Below, piece after piece: positions 8,481 to 17,357 of a DNA stretch of 22,647 nt; position 1 is the stretch's first letter, and each line of letters begins with the position of its first letter. The stretch lies in NCBI GenBank assembly GCA_000969725.1, contig JXSR01S034980.1. The stretch is one strand, 5' to 3'. The translations under genes and the position numbers were made by a program. Source of the DNA: Ophiothrix spiculata (lineage: Eukaryota; Echinodermata; Ophiuroidea; Amphilepidida; Ophiotrichidae). Below the pieces are notes generated by a model. The model was not told where the DNA came from. It saw only the letters and a list, made by a program, of their open reading frames with translations, and ran no database searches.

Positions 8481-9394
8481 TCAATCATAAAAGCCAGGCA
8501 ACATCTGGATAAAAATATTCAAAATACACATTTGAAAACCTTTTGAAATGTGAAAAAATTGATAGCTATCAAAATTGATTTGCCATTTTTGCCACAATGC
8601 GCTTAGAAACTTAAGTATAAATTATTCAAATTTAGAATATTATTTGAAATAACACCTTTAGCCTACAACTTACACAGCGGTAAAGTGATATCATCAAAGA
8701 TAAAAGATAATCCATGCTTCAATTTTACAAATTGATTTTTGCTTGCAACAGGTGACAAATCAGTTTAGCATTTTGTTGGTTACGAAAGTGTGTCGGCTTT
8801 ACTTTGTTAGTAGCTTTCACGTGCCCTATATTTCTATACTAGTTTTCAGTAAACCTAGAACAGATTGTTTAAACCTTATAGATATACCTATGAACAATGA
8901 TTGTATAAATATGATCCAAAAGGGCGTCATTTCCAGTTTATTTTGTTCTTACTTTATTTCAATACCATACAATTTGTAAAACGCACCTGTCATAGTAAGA
9001 AGTAAAATTACCGCATATAAAACACAACTTACTAAACAGAACTAGGTTAAAGTATCACTTTTAATTCGTACTTGATGATGATGACTTATATTTAACTCAC
9101 AACCACCTCCATAGACCATCGCTGATCGTATAATATGTTTACTTTGACACGAAGTTACGCCTTTGCATCGGGGCATATATTAGACTTTCCTGTTTCTTTT
9201 TCCTGGCATTTTTTTCTCATCAATTTGGGTAAGTATTAAATAACTGAAAAGACATAATGAGGTAAAACATGTTTGAGGTCATACATGTTAATGGTAACCA
9301 CTGGAAGTGTCTATTAGGAAGACCTAATACTTATAGAGAAAATATATACTAGGCATTTTGCGGAATCTTCTTCAATCCGCTGTCAATCTACTTT
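8480..9394. other. Sequence present in unit B but missing between S and P in unit C
   Basis: In unit C, S runs into P almost directly (15600-15640), so about 900 bp here is either an insertion in B or a deletion from C. An open stretch of 78 codons from 8743 begins at a CAG/ATG-poor context without a recognisable domain; I do not call it a gene. No terminal inverted repeats were found at its edges, favouring deletion in C. Confidence 0.55.
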
Positions 9395-9745
9395 TAGTTG
9401 TTAGCTCCTCTTAGCTACTCTAATTAGAGTACCACTCATCTTTTGATGTTATCAGCGGTAATGGTCATCGTTGTAATTTGTCTGACGTCATTGTTAAATG
9501 AAAACCTCATTTAAAGTTCCTGTGTTCGGTTAAACGTGATTACCGGGGGGATTTCTGTAATAATCATGACGCGTTATGGCAACAAACTGGGATCCGAAAC
9601 TGACAAATTGCTCACCAAAAGTTTAAAAAGGGTTTTGTTTTATTATCTCTTTCCAATTTCTTAGAAATGAGACATTTTTGATGAATAATTTGATTATCTT
9701 ATTTCTCCCCACAGTTATTTCAAGTTTGTAATAATCGTTAGCTTC
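9395..9745 (+). repeat. P module, unit B
   Basis: Aligns with 15640-16015 along its whole length: 'cttagctactct.attagag', 'atgttatcagcggtaa', 'gttaaatgaaaacctcattt', 'gttcctgtgttcggtta', 'aataatcatgacgcgt', 'attgctcaccaaaagttt', 'atttcttagaaatgagacat' and 'gtaataatcgtt.gcttcat'. It contains a TGACGTCA palindrome at 9483-9490. Confidence 0.92.
9483..9490. promoter_or_regulatory. CRE-like palindrome TGACGTCA in P, unit B (motif only)
   Basis: Perfect octamer; mutated to CGACGTCA in unit C. A further one stands at 9902-9909 in the unit-B-only segment. Confidence 0.35.
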
Positions 9746-10078
9746 ATGGCAACGTAACTTGTCCTTGCTACGTTAGTCTAAAAACAGACAGATTGGGCAG
9801 TGTCTGCTCTCTGTATAAATACTCGGTATTAGATTGTAACCAACTTCGGATTTTAATTAGTTTACAGATTCCATGTTTGAAGTTCTATCTATTCAAATAT
9901 TTGACGTCAAAACGACTATAGTATACGAACGTTATGTAATTGTTCTTTTTCTATGTTTTAGAGGTCATTAACAGTTGTAAACCGATGCTAAATATGATGT
10001 TAATTTGAAGCGTTCAACGCATGGATGTTCTATAGATGTGAATCGGTTAAGAATAATACTTAAGTCATGTTGCTTTCC
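9746..10078. other. Unit-B-only segment with a TATA-like motif
   Basis: About 330 bp lie between 'aacttgtcctt' and 'ccctactttagc' here, whereas unit C joins the same flanks directly as 'aacttgccctactttagc' at 16010. The short shared 'ccct' at the join suggests a deletion in C. The segment holds a small 'cagaca'/'tgtctg' hairpin (9784-9805), a TATAAATA motif at 9814-9821 and a perfect TGACGTCA at 9902-9909. No gene follows, so a promoter role is unsupported. Confidence 0.5.
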
Positions 10079-10080
10079 CT

Positions 10081-10440
10081 ACTTTAGCACTTTTTCACTA
10101 CAGGTTCCTTATAATATGACAGCATGCTTGCAATCGCTCCAAAGAGTGCAGTGCTGAAATTTGATAAACACGATTACAGTACACGAAATGTTACTTTAAA
10201 GTATTGCGTAAGACGAGAATCATTTTACCCATATTAAGCCACCTGTCTATATTTTCAATTATTGCTAATTATTGCAAACTTCGTTTCATCTTTAAGTTTT
10301 AAGCTAACCCGCTTGATTTTAAATTGATTCATAATGTTAAATTACAAAATATAATTAATGGAAAAAAAACCTCTTTTTCTGAGTAGTTTATATGATTTCC
10401 GTATTTTAAAATACATTGTTGTAATAGTGTTTAACAAACC
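10081..10440 (+). repeat. R module, unit B
   Basis: Aligns with 16021-16490: 'actttagcactttttcacta', 'caatcgctccaaa', 'agtgcagtgctgaaattt', 'attgctaattattgcaa', 'tataattaatggaaaaaa' and 'ctgagtagtttatatgattt'. Unit C has about 110 extra bases at 16105-16210. Unit B has about 165 extra bases after 10440. Confidence 0.9.
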
Positions 10441-10639
10441 AACATAAGGTTGCTGTCGTTTTGTCTTTCAGTTCTGTAATAAAATATTATCTATTTTCAA
10501 AAAACATAGACAATACTGCAGATTCTTCTATCTGTGAAGGTCTCTAAAGTATTCACGACTTAACTTTCTCTACCATTTATTGTAAAGGGTCCAAATATTA
10601 ACACATTCTGCAATCCTACAGGGCTAAAAAGCATTTTAA

Positions 10640-10930
10640 TGCAAAAGAGACATAAGGTTCAACTGAAAGATGGAACTGACGAGCATATCAATAATCATTT
10701 ACAAATCTAACGTAAGCCTACTAAATGACGTTGAAGGATGCTGTGTTTACCTAATGGACTACTAAGTAAATCACGAGTGTTTTCGTACATCTATCATCGA
10801 GGTAATTGAATAACAGATACACTAATGTTTCTATTTTGAGAAAAGTTTATCAAAATAACTAGTCCGGTGCAACGCAGAAGAAGATTTGCATTTATCAAGT
10901 TGACAAAGAGATGGGCTAGCTTGTGTACCT
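10640..10930 (+). repeat. Q module, copy 4 (unit B, long form)
   Basis: The fullest version, matching 16503-16810: 'aaggttcaactgaaagatgg', 'actgacgagcatatcaataa', 'cctactaaatgacgttgaag', 'cctaatggactactaagtaa', 'gtaattgaataacagataca', 'aactagtccggtgcaa' and 'gacaaagagatgggctagct'. It continues into the stretch to about 11070, which also matches unit C (16810-16930). Confidence 0.92.
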
Positions 10931-11080
10931 CTTATTATATTGTTTATTATCTAAAATGTACAAACTTTATATATTAGTTCTGGCTGGCTATATTGTTCAC
11001 GACACATTTAGGGCCAATTATGTGTTAGTGCAATATAACCATGCAGTAAAGAAAAAAAAATAACAAAACCGAACCTTTAT

Positions 11081-11313
11081 TTTGGCACACCAACCAAGTC
11101 TTATCAATTTGTAGTCAGAATGTATCAAGTTCTTTAACATGCGATACCGATGTGCAAAGAACGAACGATTTCAAAAATTTACCTCTGAATTCAATATCTT
11201 AAAATTCAGAGGTAATTTTTAAAAATCATCCGTTCTTTGCAAATCGGTATCACATGTTAAAGAACTAGATACATTCTGACCACAAATTGATAAAACGTGG
11301 TTGGTGTTCCAAA
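11081..11313. mobile_element. 233-bp foldback (arms about 111 bp), unit B only
   Basis: Left arm 11081-11191 and right arm 11203-11313 are reverse complements with roughly ten mismatches, joined by an 11-bp loop. Outer ends read 'tttggcacaccaaccaag' and, reversed, 'tttggaacaccaaccacg'. No comparable sequence occurs in unit C, where the preceding flank 'acaaaaccgaacc' is followed by unrelated DNA. Nearly symmetrical and without coding capacity, it looks like a foldback MITE; a clear target duplication is not visible. Confidence 0.88.
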
Positions 11314-11490
11314 AATTACAAGAAAAAACGACAATTTAATTAATCTGCATGCATGTCGAAATCATTGGTAAGAACTTATGACGCGGAATTTAGAGTGATA
11401 AGCAGGTGATTGAATGTCTTGGTCACGCTTGACCGCGCCAAGAGAATGATTAAAAGCAAATCATAAAATGATCCTTCAACGCCCCCCAAT
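11314..11490. other. Unit-B-only segment
   Basis: No counterpart in unit C between the Q continuation and the 125-bp MITE; C has different DNA (16930-17240) in that position. A short 'cttgg'/'ccaag' hairpin stands at 11419-11443. No open frame. Confidence 0.5.
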
Positions 11491-11492
11491 TT

Positions 11493-11620
11493 ACAAAAGT
11501 AGGGTTGTGGTGAACGTGCAATGGTCCCTGGCGGTATAAGACATCTTCAAACTCTTTTAAAATATCATTTACCGCTAGGCAAGGGAACCATTCCAAGTTC
11601 ACCACAATCAGTACTTTTTA
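11493..11620. mobile_element. About 125-bp MITE, shared by both units (unit B copy)
   Basis: Inverted ends of about 50 bp: 'acaaaagtagggttgtggtg' on the left and, reversed, 'ataaaaagtactgattgtgg' on the right, continuing through 'gaacgtgcaatggtccct' and 'gaacttggaatggttccct'. The interior is 'cttcaaactcttttaaaa'. The same element sits at the corresponding place in unit C, so insertion predates the duplication. Confidence 0.87.
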
Positions 11621-11623
11621 TCA

Positions 11624-12200
11624 ATGATTATGTTACGTGACCAAAGGCATGCCAAATCTCATAAATGTATCTTTTTTTTTTATCTTAACCTTAAGGCAGA
11701 CGAAAATGAAACACACGAGTTTCCATAGTAATGCCGTTGCCTTGTTTTAAAACACAAAAGCAAACATTTCCTTAACACTAAAACTGGACTACTAATGGAA
11801 AACTGTCACAGATGAGTTATATATAGAGTTTATGCCTATAGCATAACTGGAATTTAGGAAAAGCACGTTCATGCACACGCATTTTATTTCGTTAAAGAAT
11901 TGACAAAAAAATCACGCAAACACAGAATAATTATACTATATATATCAAACAATATCAATTTTCAGAAAAATATAATGATTTATACGAATCGGTCTGGTTT
12001 CCCTAACACTCGAATACTAATGGAAATGTGTCATGACTGGTTTAATAAGAAATAAGATTTTCCCTAAGCCAAACAGAAACCTATATCAAGACGTTCATGT
12101 ATGTCATTTTTGCTTGTTTTCGACTTGAAAATTAAAGGTAATGATCGTTGTCATGTTGACTGAAAAGATGTGTTGCTGCCTTAAAGCTAATTAAAACTAA
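11624..12200 (+). repeat. M module, copy B1
   Basis: One of four M copies (others 14570-15425, 17355-17976, 20743-21265). Landmarks are 'gttacgtgaccaaaggcatg', 'atcttaaccttaaggca', 'gttgccttgtttt', 'acatttccttaacact', 'taatggaaaactgtc', 'tcacgcaaac', 'atcggtctggtttccc', 'atggaaatgtgtcatg' and 'tgttgactgaaaagatg'. B1 and C1 form one subfamily; B2 and C2 the other. No copy has a conserved open frame. Confidence 0.9.
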
Positions 12201-12309
12201 GTAAAACATTAAATTCCAAGTATATCAGAACATGAATAGCTCTTAAACCATGCAATGCATGTTCCTAACAATTTGCTAGTAATATCTATTTATACAGCAT
12301 GTGTGTTTA

Positions 12310-12660
12310 ACAAGCATTCAACAAGGTTTTTTTTAATTGCGTATTTCAAATATGGGTTCATCAAATAGATGATGGGCTAAACATCGTTTGCAAATAAACT
12401 GTGCAATATATGTTTTCTTTTTCCAAAAGCCTAAAAATTGAAGGTGTTTAAAGAAACAAATCACACTATGGAAATAACACTTCGTGTTTAATATTCACCG
12501 TGCTGGAATGATGAACTAGCTTGGGTATTACGTCAATTTGTGTCTTGCGTTTTATGTATATATAATGTTATTTCGTCTAAAATCGTTTGGATTTGGTAGT
12601 GCAGACATTTTTTTGTTATGTCAACGTTAATAGAAACATTCCATACCACGGAAACATCAA
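12310..12660 (+). repeat. N module, unit B
   Basis: Aligns with 18615-19110: 'gggttcatcaaa.agatgatg', 'ggctaaacatc', 'tttgcaaataaac', 'aaacaaatcacac', 'ttatgtatatat', 'ttatttcgtctaaaatcgtt' and 'agaaacattcca'. Here the CRE-like site is altered to 'attacgtcaat'. It is uninterrupted here, so it serves as the empty site for the 173-bp insertion in unit C. Confidence 0.9.
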
Positions 12661-12699
12661 GTTCAATGCTTACAAATATACAACATTTATTATAAATTT

Positions 12700-12822
12700 A
12701 ACCAGATATAAGCTGACTTAATGATATTGAACGCTGAAGTATAATAATTGACTTCAAATGTAATAAAAATGTTTTCTACATCTATCTTGTAGTTAATTGA
12801 ATTACAGAAACATTCAGTAAGG
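12700..12822 (+). repeat. Q module, copy 5
   Basis: Matches copies 1 and 3: 'gacttaatgatattgaacgc', 'tgaagtataataattgact', 'gttttctacatctatc', 'gttaattgaattacagaaac' and 'attcagtaa'. In unit C this stretch is missing; N there is cut off at 'aaacatcaagttcaa' and runs into Y. Confidence 0.75.
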
Positions 12823-12836
12823 AGGAACAATAACCC

Positions 12837-13010
12837 TCGTCTAACCAGGGGGGGGGGGGATTGCAACCTACCCCCTAAGGTTTTTCCCCGCAGCTTAAAA
12901 ACGCAAAAGGAACCGACCCAAGACTTTTGGGTAATATTTTTTACACCCTTTGCGGTTATTTTGAGGAAAAACTTAGGGGTGGGGGTACAACCTAAGGGGG
13001 GTTAGGATAA
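12837..13010. mobile_element. About 175-bp foldback with a 12-G run
   Basis: The left arm (about 12837-12886) contains G12 at 12848-12859, then 'ttgcaacctaccccctaagg' and 'tttttcc'. The right arm (about 12964-13010), reversed, reads 'ctaaccccccttaggttgta', then 'cccccacccctaag' and 'tttttcc'. The core pairing is convincing, and the outer 'ctaacc' also pairs. Present in unit B only, where C is deleted, so its age relative to the duplication is unknown. Confidence 0.7.
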
Positions 13011-13339
13011 GCCGTAACAGTTAGGGTGTAGGAGGTTGTTGCAACCCGGCGACATTTTTGACAATTTTAAATCGACATTTTGAAAAAAAAATACGCATGC
13101 TATGAGGCTGAAACTTTAATTGATACTTGCCTAGGTCATATGTTTTTTGAATGCATAACACTCAATTTTGAAACCTTTTGTAAAATATTTACTCAACCCA
13201 TTACTTATTTTAATCACCGGAGTCAATAAGTATAGAACTTGAGTGCACTTGGGAGTTAGCAAACCGTAGCAATTATCTTGTGATTACCTGTGAGAAAGAT
13301 AAATTTGCAAAAAAAACTCTTTACCCTGCCGAAGACAAG
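13011..13339. other. Unit-B-only spacer
   Basis: No counterpart in unit C and no recognised element. A tract 'gaggttgttgcaacccgg' near 13031 may be a fragment of the adjacent foldback family, as it repeats 'ttgcaac'. Confidence 0.5.
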
Positions 13340-14260
13340 GTACTCTATCTCACGTGTTTCTTTCTTCTTTCTTTCTTCTTTTGGCAACACTTTGATGTCT
13401 CATATCTCTGGCATACAATGACTGATTTTGACAAAACTTGGGTGAGGGGACCAAGGTCATCTCCCAATTATGTGTCTTGACCTCTGACCACTTTAAAGGT
13501 TACGTAGGGGTCACGGGGTCAAAAACTTACATGGTATGGTCATGAAATTTGGCGACTTGAAAATCTTGACATTGTCCAACAAAGTTGTCGGATGTAAAAA
13601 ACAGGGGTCATATGGGGTCGGAGGTGTCAATAAAGGTCAAATTAACAACAATCAGTAACAATCAGTATCTGTCAAGTTTAAACGTGGCATAAATGTTTTG
13701 CTTGCACAGATAGATTGCATAAAAATTACTATAATAATGACCCCCGTCTTCCGACCTAAAAGAGTATGTCAAATTTTTAATTATGGATGTACTATTATAA
13801 TAGGAAGTATAATAGGACATCATAAGCATTAGTAAAATATTTTGAATATTATACAAGGTCATTGAGTCAAAAAGGCGGTAAAATGTCAACTATAAAAAAT
13901 CAAGTATCTGCCAAGTAAAAGGTGGCAGAATTATTCTACTTGAATGGATAGACTGCAAAATACTGAATGCCCGTAGGTGACCTTTGACCCCAAAAGTCAA
14001 AGTTCATATGTCAAAGGTAAAACTTTGAAAATGCTCCAATTAAAATGAAATTTAATATGGATGTACTTCAAGACACCCTTGTCAAAATAAACATATTTAA
14101 AAAGTCATTCAAGATCATTAAGGGATTCAAAAGGGGATTAAAGATCACATTTTCTAAAATCATTGAAATCAATATTTGCCGATAAGTACAAGTTGGCAGA
14201 TGTATTCCACACAAAATAGACAATCGGCAGGATCCCTGTCAGTTCAGTGACAGTAACGTT
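13340..14260 (+). repeat. Y module, unit B (AGGTCA-rich repeat)
   Basis: Aligns with both ends of 19115-20430. The start is 'tctatctcacgtgtttcttt' then 'caacactttgatgtctcata', 'tctctggcatacaatgactg', 'aaaggttacgta', 'gacattgtcca', 'aagttgtcgga' and 'cgtggcataa'. The right end is 'gaattattctacttg', 'atagactgcaaaatactgaa', 'caaagttcatatgtcaaagg' and 'atcggcaggatccctgtca'. The middle is largely replaced or deleted relative to unit C. It contains many tgacct/aggtca words but no open frame above 80 codons. Confidence 0.88.
14177..14253. repeat. Paired hairpins at the right end of Y (unit B)
   Basis: TGCCGAT at 14177-14183 pairs with ATCGGCA at 14223-14229, and CTGTCA at 14236-14241 pairs with TGACAG at 14248-14253. 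Both pairings are kept in unit C at 20350-20399 and 20406-20423, although the loops changed ('gttcag' versus 'cttcat'). Confidence 0.7.
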
Positions 14261-14569
14261 CTAGTTTCTTTTTCTTTCTTTGTAGAAGACAATAACCTCT
14301 TTTTTCAGATAAGAACAATTTGATAACATCTTTTGCCAAATTACATTTTGGGAAACATAGTTTCGGTAAGAGGGCTGATAGGTAAGGCCATATAAAAAAT
14401 TAAGTTTTAATTTTGAAAAACAAAATAAAACATGAATAAATAAGTTGATGATATTGTGTTTGAACTTACAAAATATAACAAAACAATTCCTTATTCGTAT
14501 GAAAAACAATGTTTGTAATGTTGATGTTTCACAGGTAGAAAATGTGCATATACAGATATATAACATCTT
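14261..14569 (+). repeat. Y-to-M linker, unit B
   Basis: Aligns with 20431-20742: 'ttgtagaagacaata.c', 'cataatttcggtaagaggg' style tracts, 'aagttgatgatattgtgttt', 'aaaacaatgtttgtaatgtt' and 'gatgtttcacag'. A 101-codon minus-strand open stretch covers all of it, but the equivalent DNA in unit C has no comparable open frame, so I treat it as non-coding. Confidence 0.85.
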
Positions 14570-15425
14570 ACGGTGCCCATAAATCCAACTGGAGAAACAA
14601 CAGCACTTTTCGTACGTCTTTGTTAGGTGATCGAAAGCATGTCAAACTTTATACATGTACCCATTTTTTTTATCTTAAGCTTTAGGCAAACGAAAAAAAA
14701 AAAACACGAGTGGTGTAATACCATTGCCTTGTTTTTAAATATAAAATCATACATTTCCTTAACACTACAACTAGACTAATAATGGAAAACTGTCGAAGAA
14801 AAGTTGTATATAGAAGTTGAAGAGGCCTAAAGCATTAATGGAATTCAGGAAAAGCATGTTCATAATAACATTAAGTAAAACGTTTTTTAATTTGTAAAAG
14901 AACGAATGTCAGAAAATTTCACGCAAACCCCAAGAAATTGTACTGTATCCGACAATCTCAATGCAAATGTATTCTTTACAATCCAGTTAAGATCTTGTGG
15001 TGCCCATAAATCCAACTGGAGAAACAACAGCACTTTTCGTACGTCTTTGTTAGGTGATCGAAGGCATGTTAAACTTTATACATGTACCCGGTTTTTTTAT
15101 CTTAAGCTTTAGGCAAACGAAAAAAAAACCACGATGTTGTAGAAATTGTACTGTGTCCGACAATCTCAATGCAAATGTATTCTTTACAATCCAGTTAAGA
15201 ATAATGCTTTATACTAATCGGTCTGGTTTTCTTAAGACTCAAATACTGATGGAAATGTGTCAAGATTGATTAATAAAGAAGTAAGATATTAAAGCAGCAA
15301 CAGAAACTCATATAAAGACATTCATGTATGTCATTTTTGTCTTGTTTTAGAGTGGACTTTGAAAAATAAAGGTAAAGATCATGGTGTTGACTGAAAAGAT
15401 GCACTACTGTCCTAAGACTTAAAAC
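14570..15425 (+). repeat. M module, copy B2, with internal tandem duplication
   Basis: The block starting 'ggtgcccataaatccaact' occurs at 14572 and again at 14999 (offset 427). The block 'ttgtactgt.tccgacaatc' occurs near 14938 and again near 15146 (offset only 208). So M was partly duplicated in tandem and the second copy then lost about 219 bp between 'aaaaccacga' (15134) and 'agaaattgtact' (15141). Copy C2 at 20743 is single, so this happened after the unit duplication or was not inherited. Confidence 0.88.
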
Positions 15426-15435
15426 TTGGAAAGCA

Positions 15436-15615
15436 TTTGCGTCCGGTCACCATATACATAAAGAAACTCGGACGGCGGTCGATCACTGGATTTATTTACG
15501 CTCAAGAAAAAATAAAGAAGAAGGCCAGCGCGTAGCTCTACCCGCTAAATTCATTTCCACATTGCAATGCGAGCGGGTTTCCGAGACAAACCTTCTCTGT
15601 TCAATCATACTATAT
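15436..15615 (+). repeat. S module, unit C
   Basis: See the unit B copy at 8265. This version includes about 40 additional bp (around 15505-15545), and its right part reads 'aatgcgagcgggtttccgag'. Confidence 0.82.
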
Positions 15616-15639
15616 GGCATTTTAATTCTAATCTACTTC

Positions 15640-16015
15640 AATCCGCTGCTACTCTTAGCTACTCTTATTAGAGTACCACTTGTCTTCTCATGTTATCAGC
15701 GGTAACGGTCATCATTGTAATTTGTCCGACGTCATAGTTAAATGAAAACCTCATTTGACGTTCCTGTGTTCGGTTAACATGGTTAAACGTAATTACCGGG
15801 TAGGTTTTGTAAATAATCATGACGCGTGATAGCAACAAACATGGACCCGAACCTGATAAATTGCTCACCAAAAGTTTGAAAAAGAGTTTTGTTTTATCAT
15901 CTATTACCAATTTCTTAGAAATGAGACATTTTTGATGCATAATTTGATTACATGATTTTTCCCCACATTTATTTCAAAGTTTGTAATAATCGTTGGCTTC
16001 ATGGCAATGCAACTT
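15640..16015 (+). repeat. P module, unit C
   Basis: Collinear with 9395-9745 apart from small gaps; it has an extra 'acatgg' near 15778. The CRE palindrome of unit B is here changed to 'ccgacgtcat'. The minus-strand open stretch of 90 codons at 15668-15940 is not kept open in unit B. Confidence 0.92.
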
Positions 16016-16020
16016 GCCCT

Positions 16021-16490
16021 ACTTTAGCACTTTTTCACTACAGGTTCCTTATGTTATGACAGCTTCCTTTCAATCGCTCCAAACAGTGCAGTGCTGAAAT
16101 TTGCCATTGTTAGACTTTTGCAAGTCAGTTTTAACAGCTTTCAAGTCGGCGTACAGTGCTAGGTTGTTTACCAGGTTATATGCCAATGACGGTCAAGCAA
16201 ATGATGGTTAGATAAACACTATTACGTTACACTAAATGTTACTTTGAAGTAGTGCGTAATTAGAAAATTATTCTATCCATTCTAAGGTACCTGTCTATTT
16301 TTTTCAATTATTGCTAATTATTGCAAGCTTGGTTTCATCTTTTAGTTTTAAGCTAATCCACTTAATTTGAAATTGTTTCAAAATGGTAAATTTCAAAATA
16401 TAATTAATGGAAAAAAATACAAGTTTTCTGAGTAGTTTATATGATTTCCGTATTTTAAAATACATTATTGTAACAGTGTTCAACAAACTA
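16021..16490 (+). repeat. R module, unit C
   Basis: Collinear with 10081-10440. About 110 bp at 16105-16210 ('ccattgttagacttttgcaa' to 'aaatgatggttag') has no counterpart in unit B, whose sequence joins 'gctgaaatttg' directly to 'ataaacacgatta'. Whether this is an insertion in C or a deletion in B is open. Confidence 0.9.
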
Positions 16491-16502
16491 GTTCTGTCTT
16501 TT

Positions 16503-16930
16503 ACTGCAAAGGAGATATAAGGTTCAACTGAAAGAAGGAACTGACGAGCACATCAATAATCATTTACAAATCTAACGTAAGCCTACTAAATGACGTTGAA
16601 AGATACTGTATTTACCTAATGGACTACTAAGTAAATCACAAGTGTTTTTGTACATCTATCATCGAAGTAATTGAATAACAGATACAATAATGTTTCTATT
16701 TTGAGAAGAGTTTATTAAAATAACAAGTCCGGTGCAATGCAGGAGAAGATTTGCATTTATCAAGATTGACAAAGAGATGGGCTAGCTTGCGTACCTCTTA
16801 TTATATTATCGTAAATGTCCAAACTTTATATATTAGTTTTGGCTGACTATATTATTCATGACACGTTTATGGATATTTATGTGTTAGTGCAATGTAATTA
16901 GTAAAGAAAATAATTTTACAAAACCGAACC
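16503..16930 (+). repeat. Q module, copy 6 (unit C, long form) and continuation
   Basis: Collinear with 10640-11075 through 'tatgtgttagtgcaatgtaa' and 'acaaaaccgaacc', after which the two units diverge completely. Confidence 0.92.
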
Positions 16931-17069
16931 GTTTTGCCAAATATCACGGTTATGTGATTGCATTTGTAGGCACTACGATTATATATGTTTACCCGACACA
17001 GCTGTAAATGCATGCTGCCACCTTAATCCCTATTGTAAATTTTGAAAGAATATAGATATTACCCAGCTA
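16931..17069. other. Unit-C-only spacer
   Basis: About 140 bp between the end of homology to unit B and the ACGT-rich tract. Nothing recognised. Confidence 0.5.
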
Positions 17070-17256
17070 GCCAAATAACGTTCTCTGAACGTTTTGAGAG
17101 CGTACCATTTACGTTTTATGGACGTTTCAGTAAAACGTTTTAACGTATTTTCGTGGAAGTAAAAACACGTTTATCGAACGTTGTTTAACGACGTTTCAAA
17201 AACGTTAAGAGAACGTCAAAAACGTCCATGCCACCAACAGGAAACGTTGTGAACGT
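17070..17256. repeat. ACGT-rich tract (aacgtt repeats), unit C only
   Basis: From 'acccagctagccaaataacg' onward, ACGT occurs 14 times in about 180 bp, mostly as aacgtt or acgttt. Chance would give about one or none. Spacing is irregular (about 8-13 bp), so it is not a simple satellite. It looks like a short dispersed repeat whose right end merges with the 125-bp MITE at 'acgttgtgaacgtgg', where the MITE's own 'ggttgtggtgaacgtg' supplies a similar word. Confidence 0.8.
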
Positions 17257-17357
17257 GGATTTGTCCCTGGCTGTATAAGACATCTTCAAAACCTTTTAAG
17301 ATATCATTTACCGCTAGGCAAGGGAACCATTCCATGTTCACCACAATCAGTACTTTT
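17241..17357. mobile_element. About 125-bp MITE, unit C copy (left end modified)
   Basis: Same element as 11493-11620: 'gtccctggctgtataagaca', 'tatcatttaccgctaggcaa', 'gggaaccattcca' and 'gttcaccacaatcagtactt'. The first dozen bases of the left inverted end are not recognisable and appear to be replaced by the ACGT-rich tract. Confidence 0.83.

Larger units (their letters stand above)
8265..15435 (+). repeat. Unit B: first copy of a roughly 7-kb head-to-tail duplication
   Basis: The order of blocks here is repeated in 15436-21590: S (8265-8480), P (9395-9745), R (10081-10440), Q (10640-10930), MITE (11493-11620), M (11624-12200), N (12310-12660), Y (13340-14260) and a second M (14570-15425). 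The offset to unit C varies between about 5.7 and 7.2 kb because each copy has its own insertions and deletions. Unit C begins immediately after the second M block ends, so the arrangement is tandem and direct. Identity over aligned blocks looks like 80-90 percent by eye. Confidence 0.9.

Noticed and set aside
5728-8800. Shared wording 'acgaaagtgtgt' with upstream 'tttagcattttt' at about 5745-5780 and 8765-8795
   Set aside because: The match is only about 30 bp with gaps; it could be chance or a very old repeat, so I did not call it.
8743-8979. 78-codon open stretch
   Set aside because: No conserved motif, no signal of splicing worth naming, and the segment is absent from the duplicate unit.
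11419-11443. Short 'cttgg'/'ccaag' hairpin
   Set aside because: A five-base stem is too small to be meaningful here.
14261-14566. 101-codon minus-strand open stretch, the longest in the window
   Set aside because: It exactly covers the Y-to-M linker, which in unit C (20431-20742) has no comparable open frame. Composition is phenylalanine/cysteine/isoleucine-rich as expected from AT-rich DNA, with no domain.
15668-15940. 90-codon minus-strand open stretch in module P
   Set aside because: The collinear DNA in unit B (9424-9680) is not open in this frame, so the frame is not conserved.
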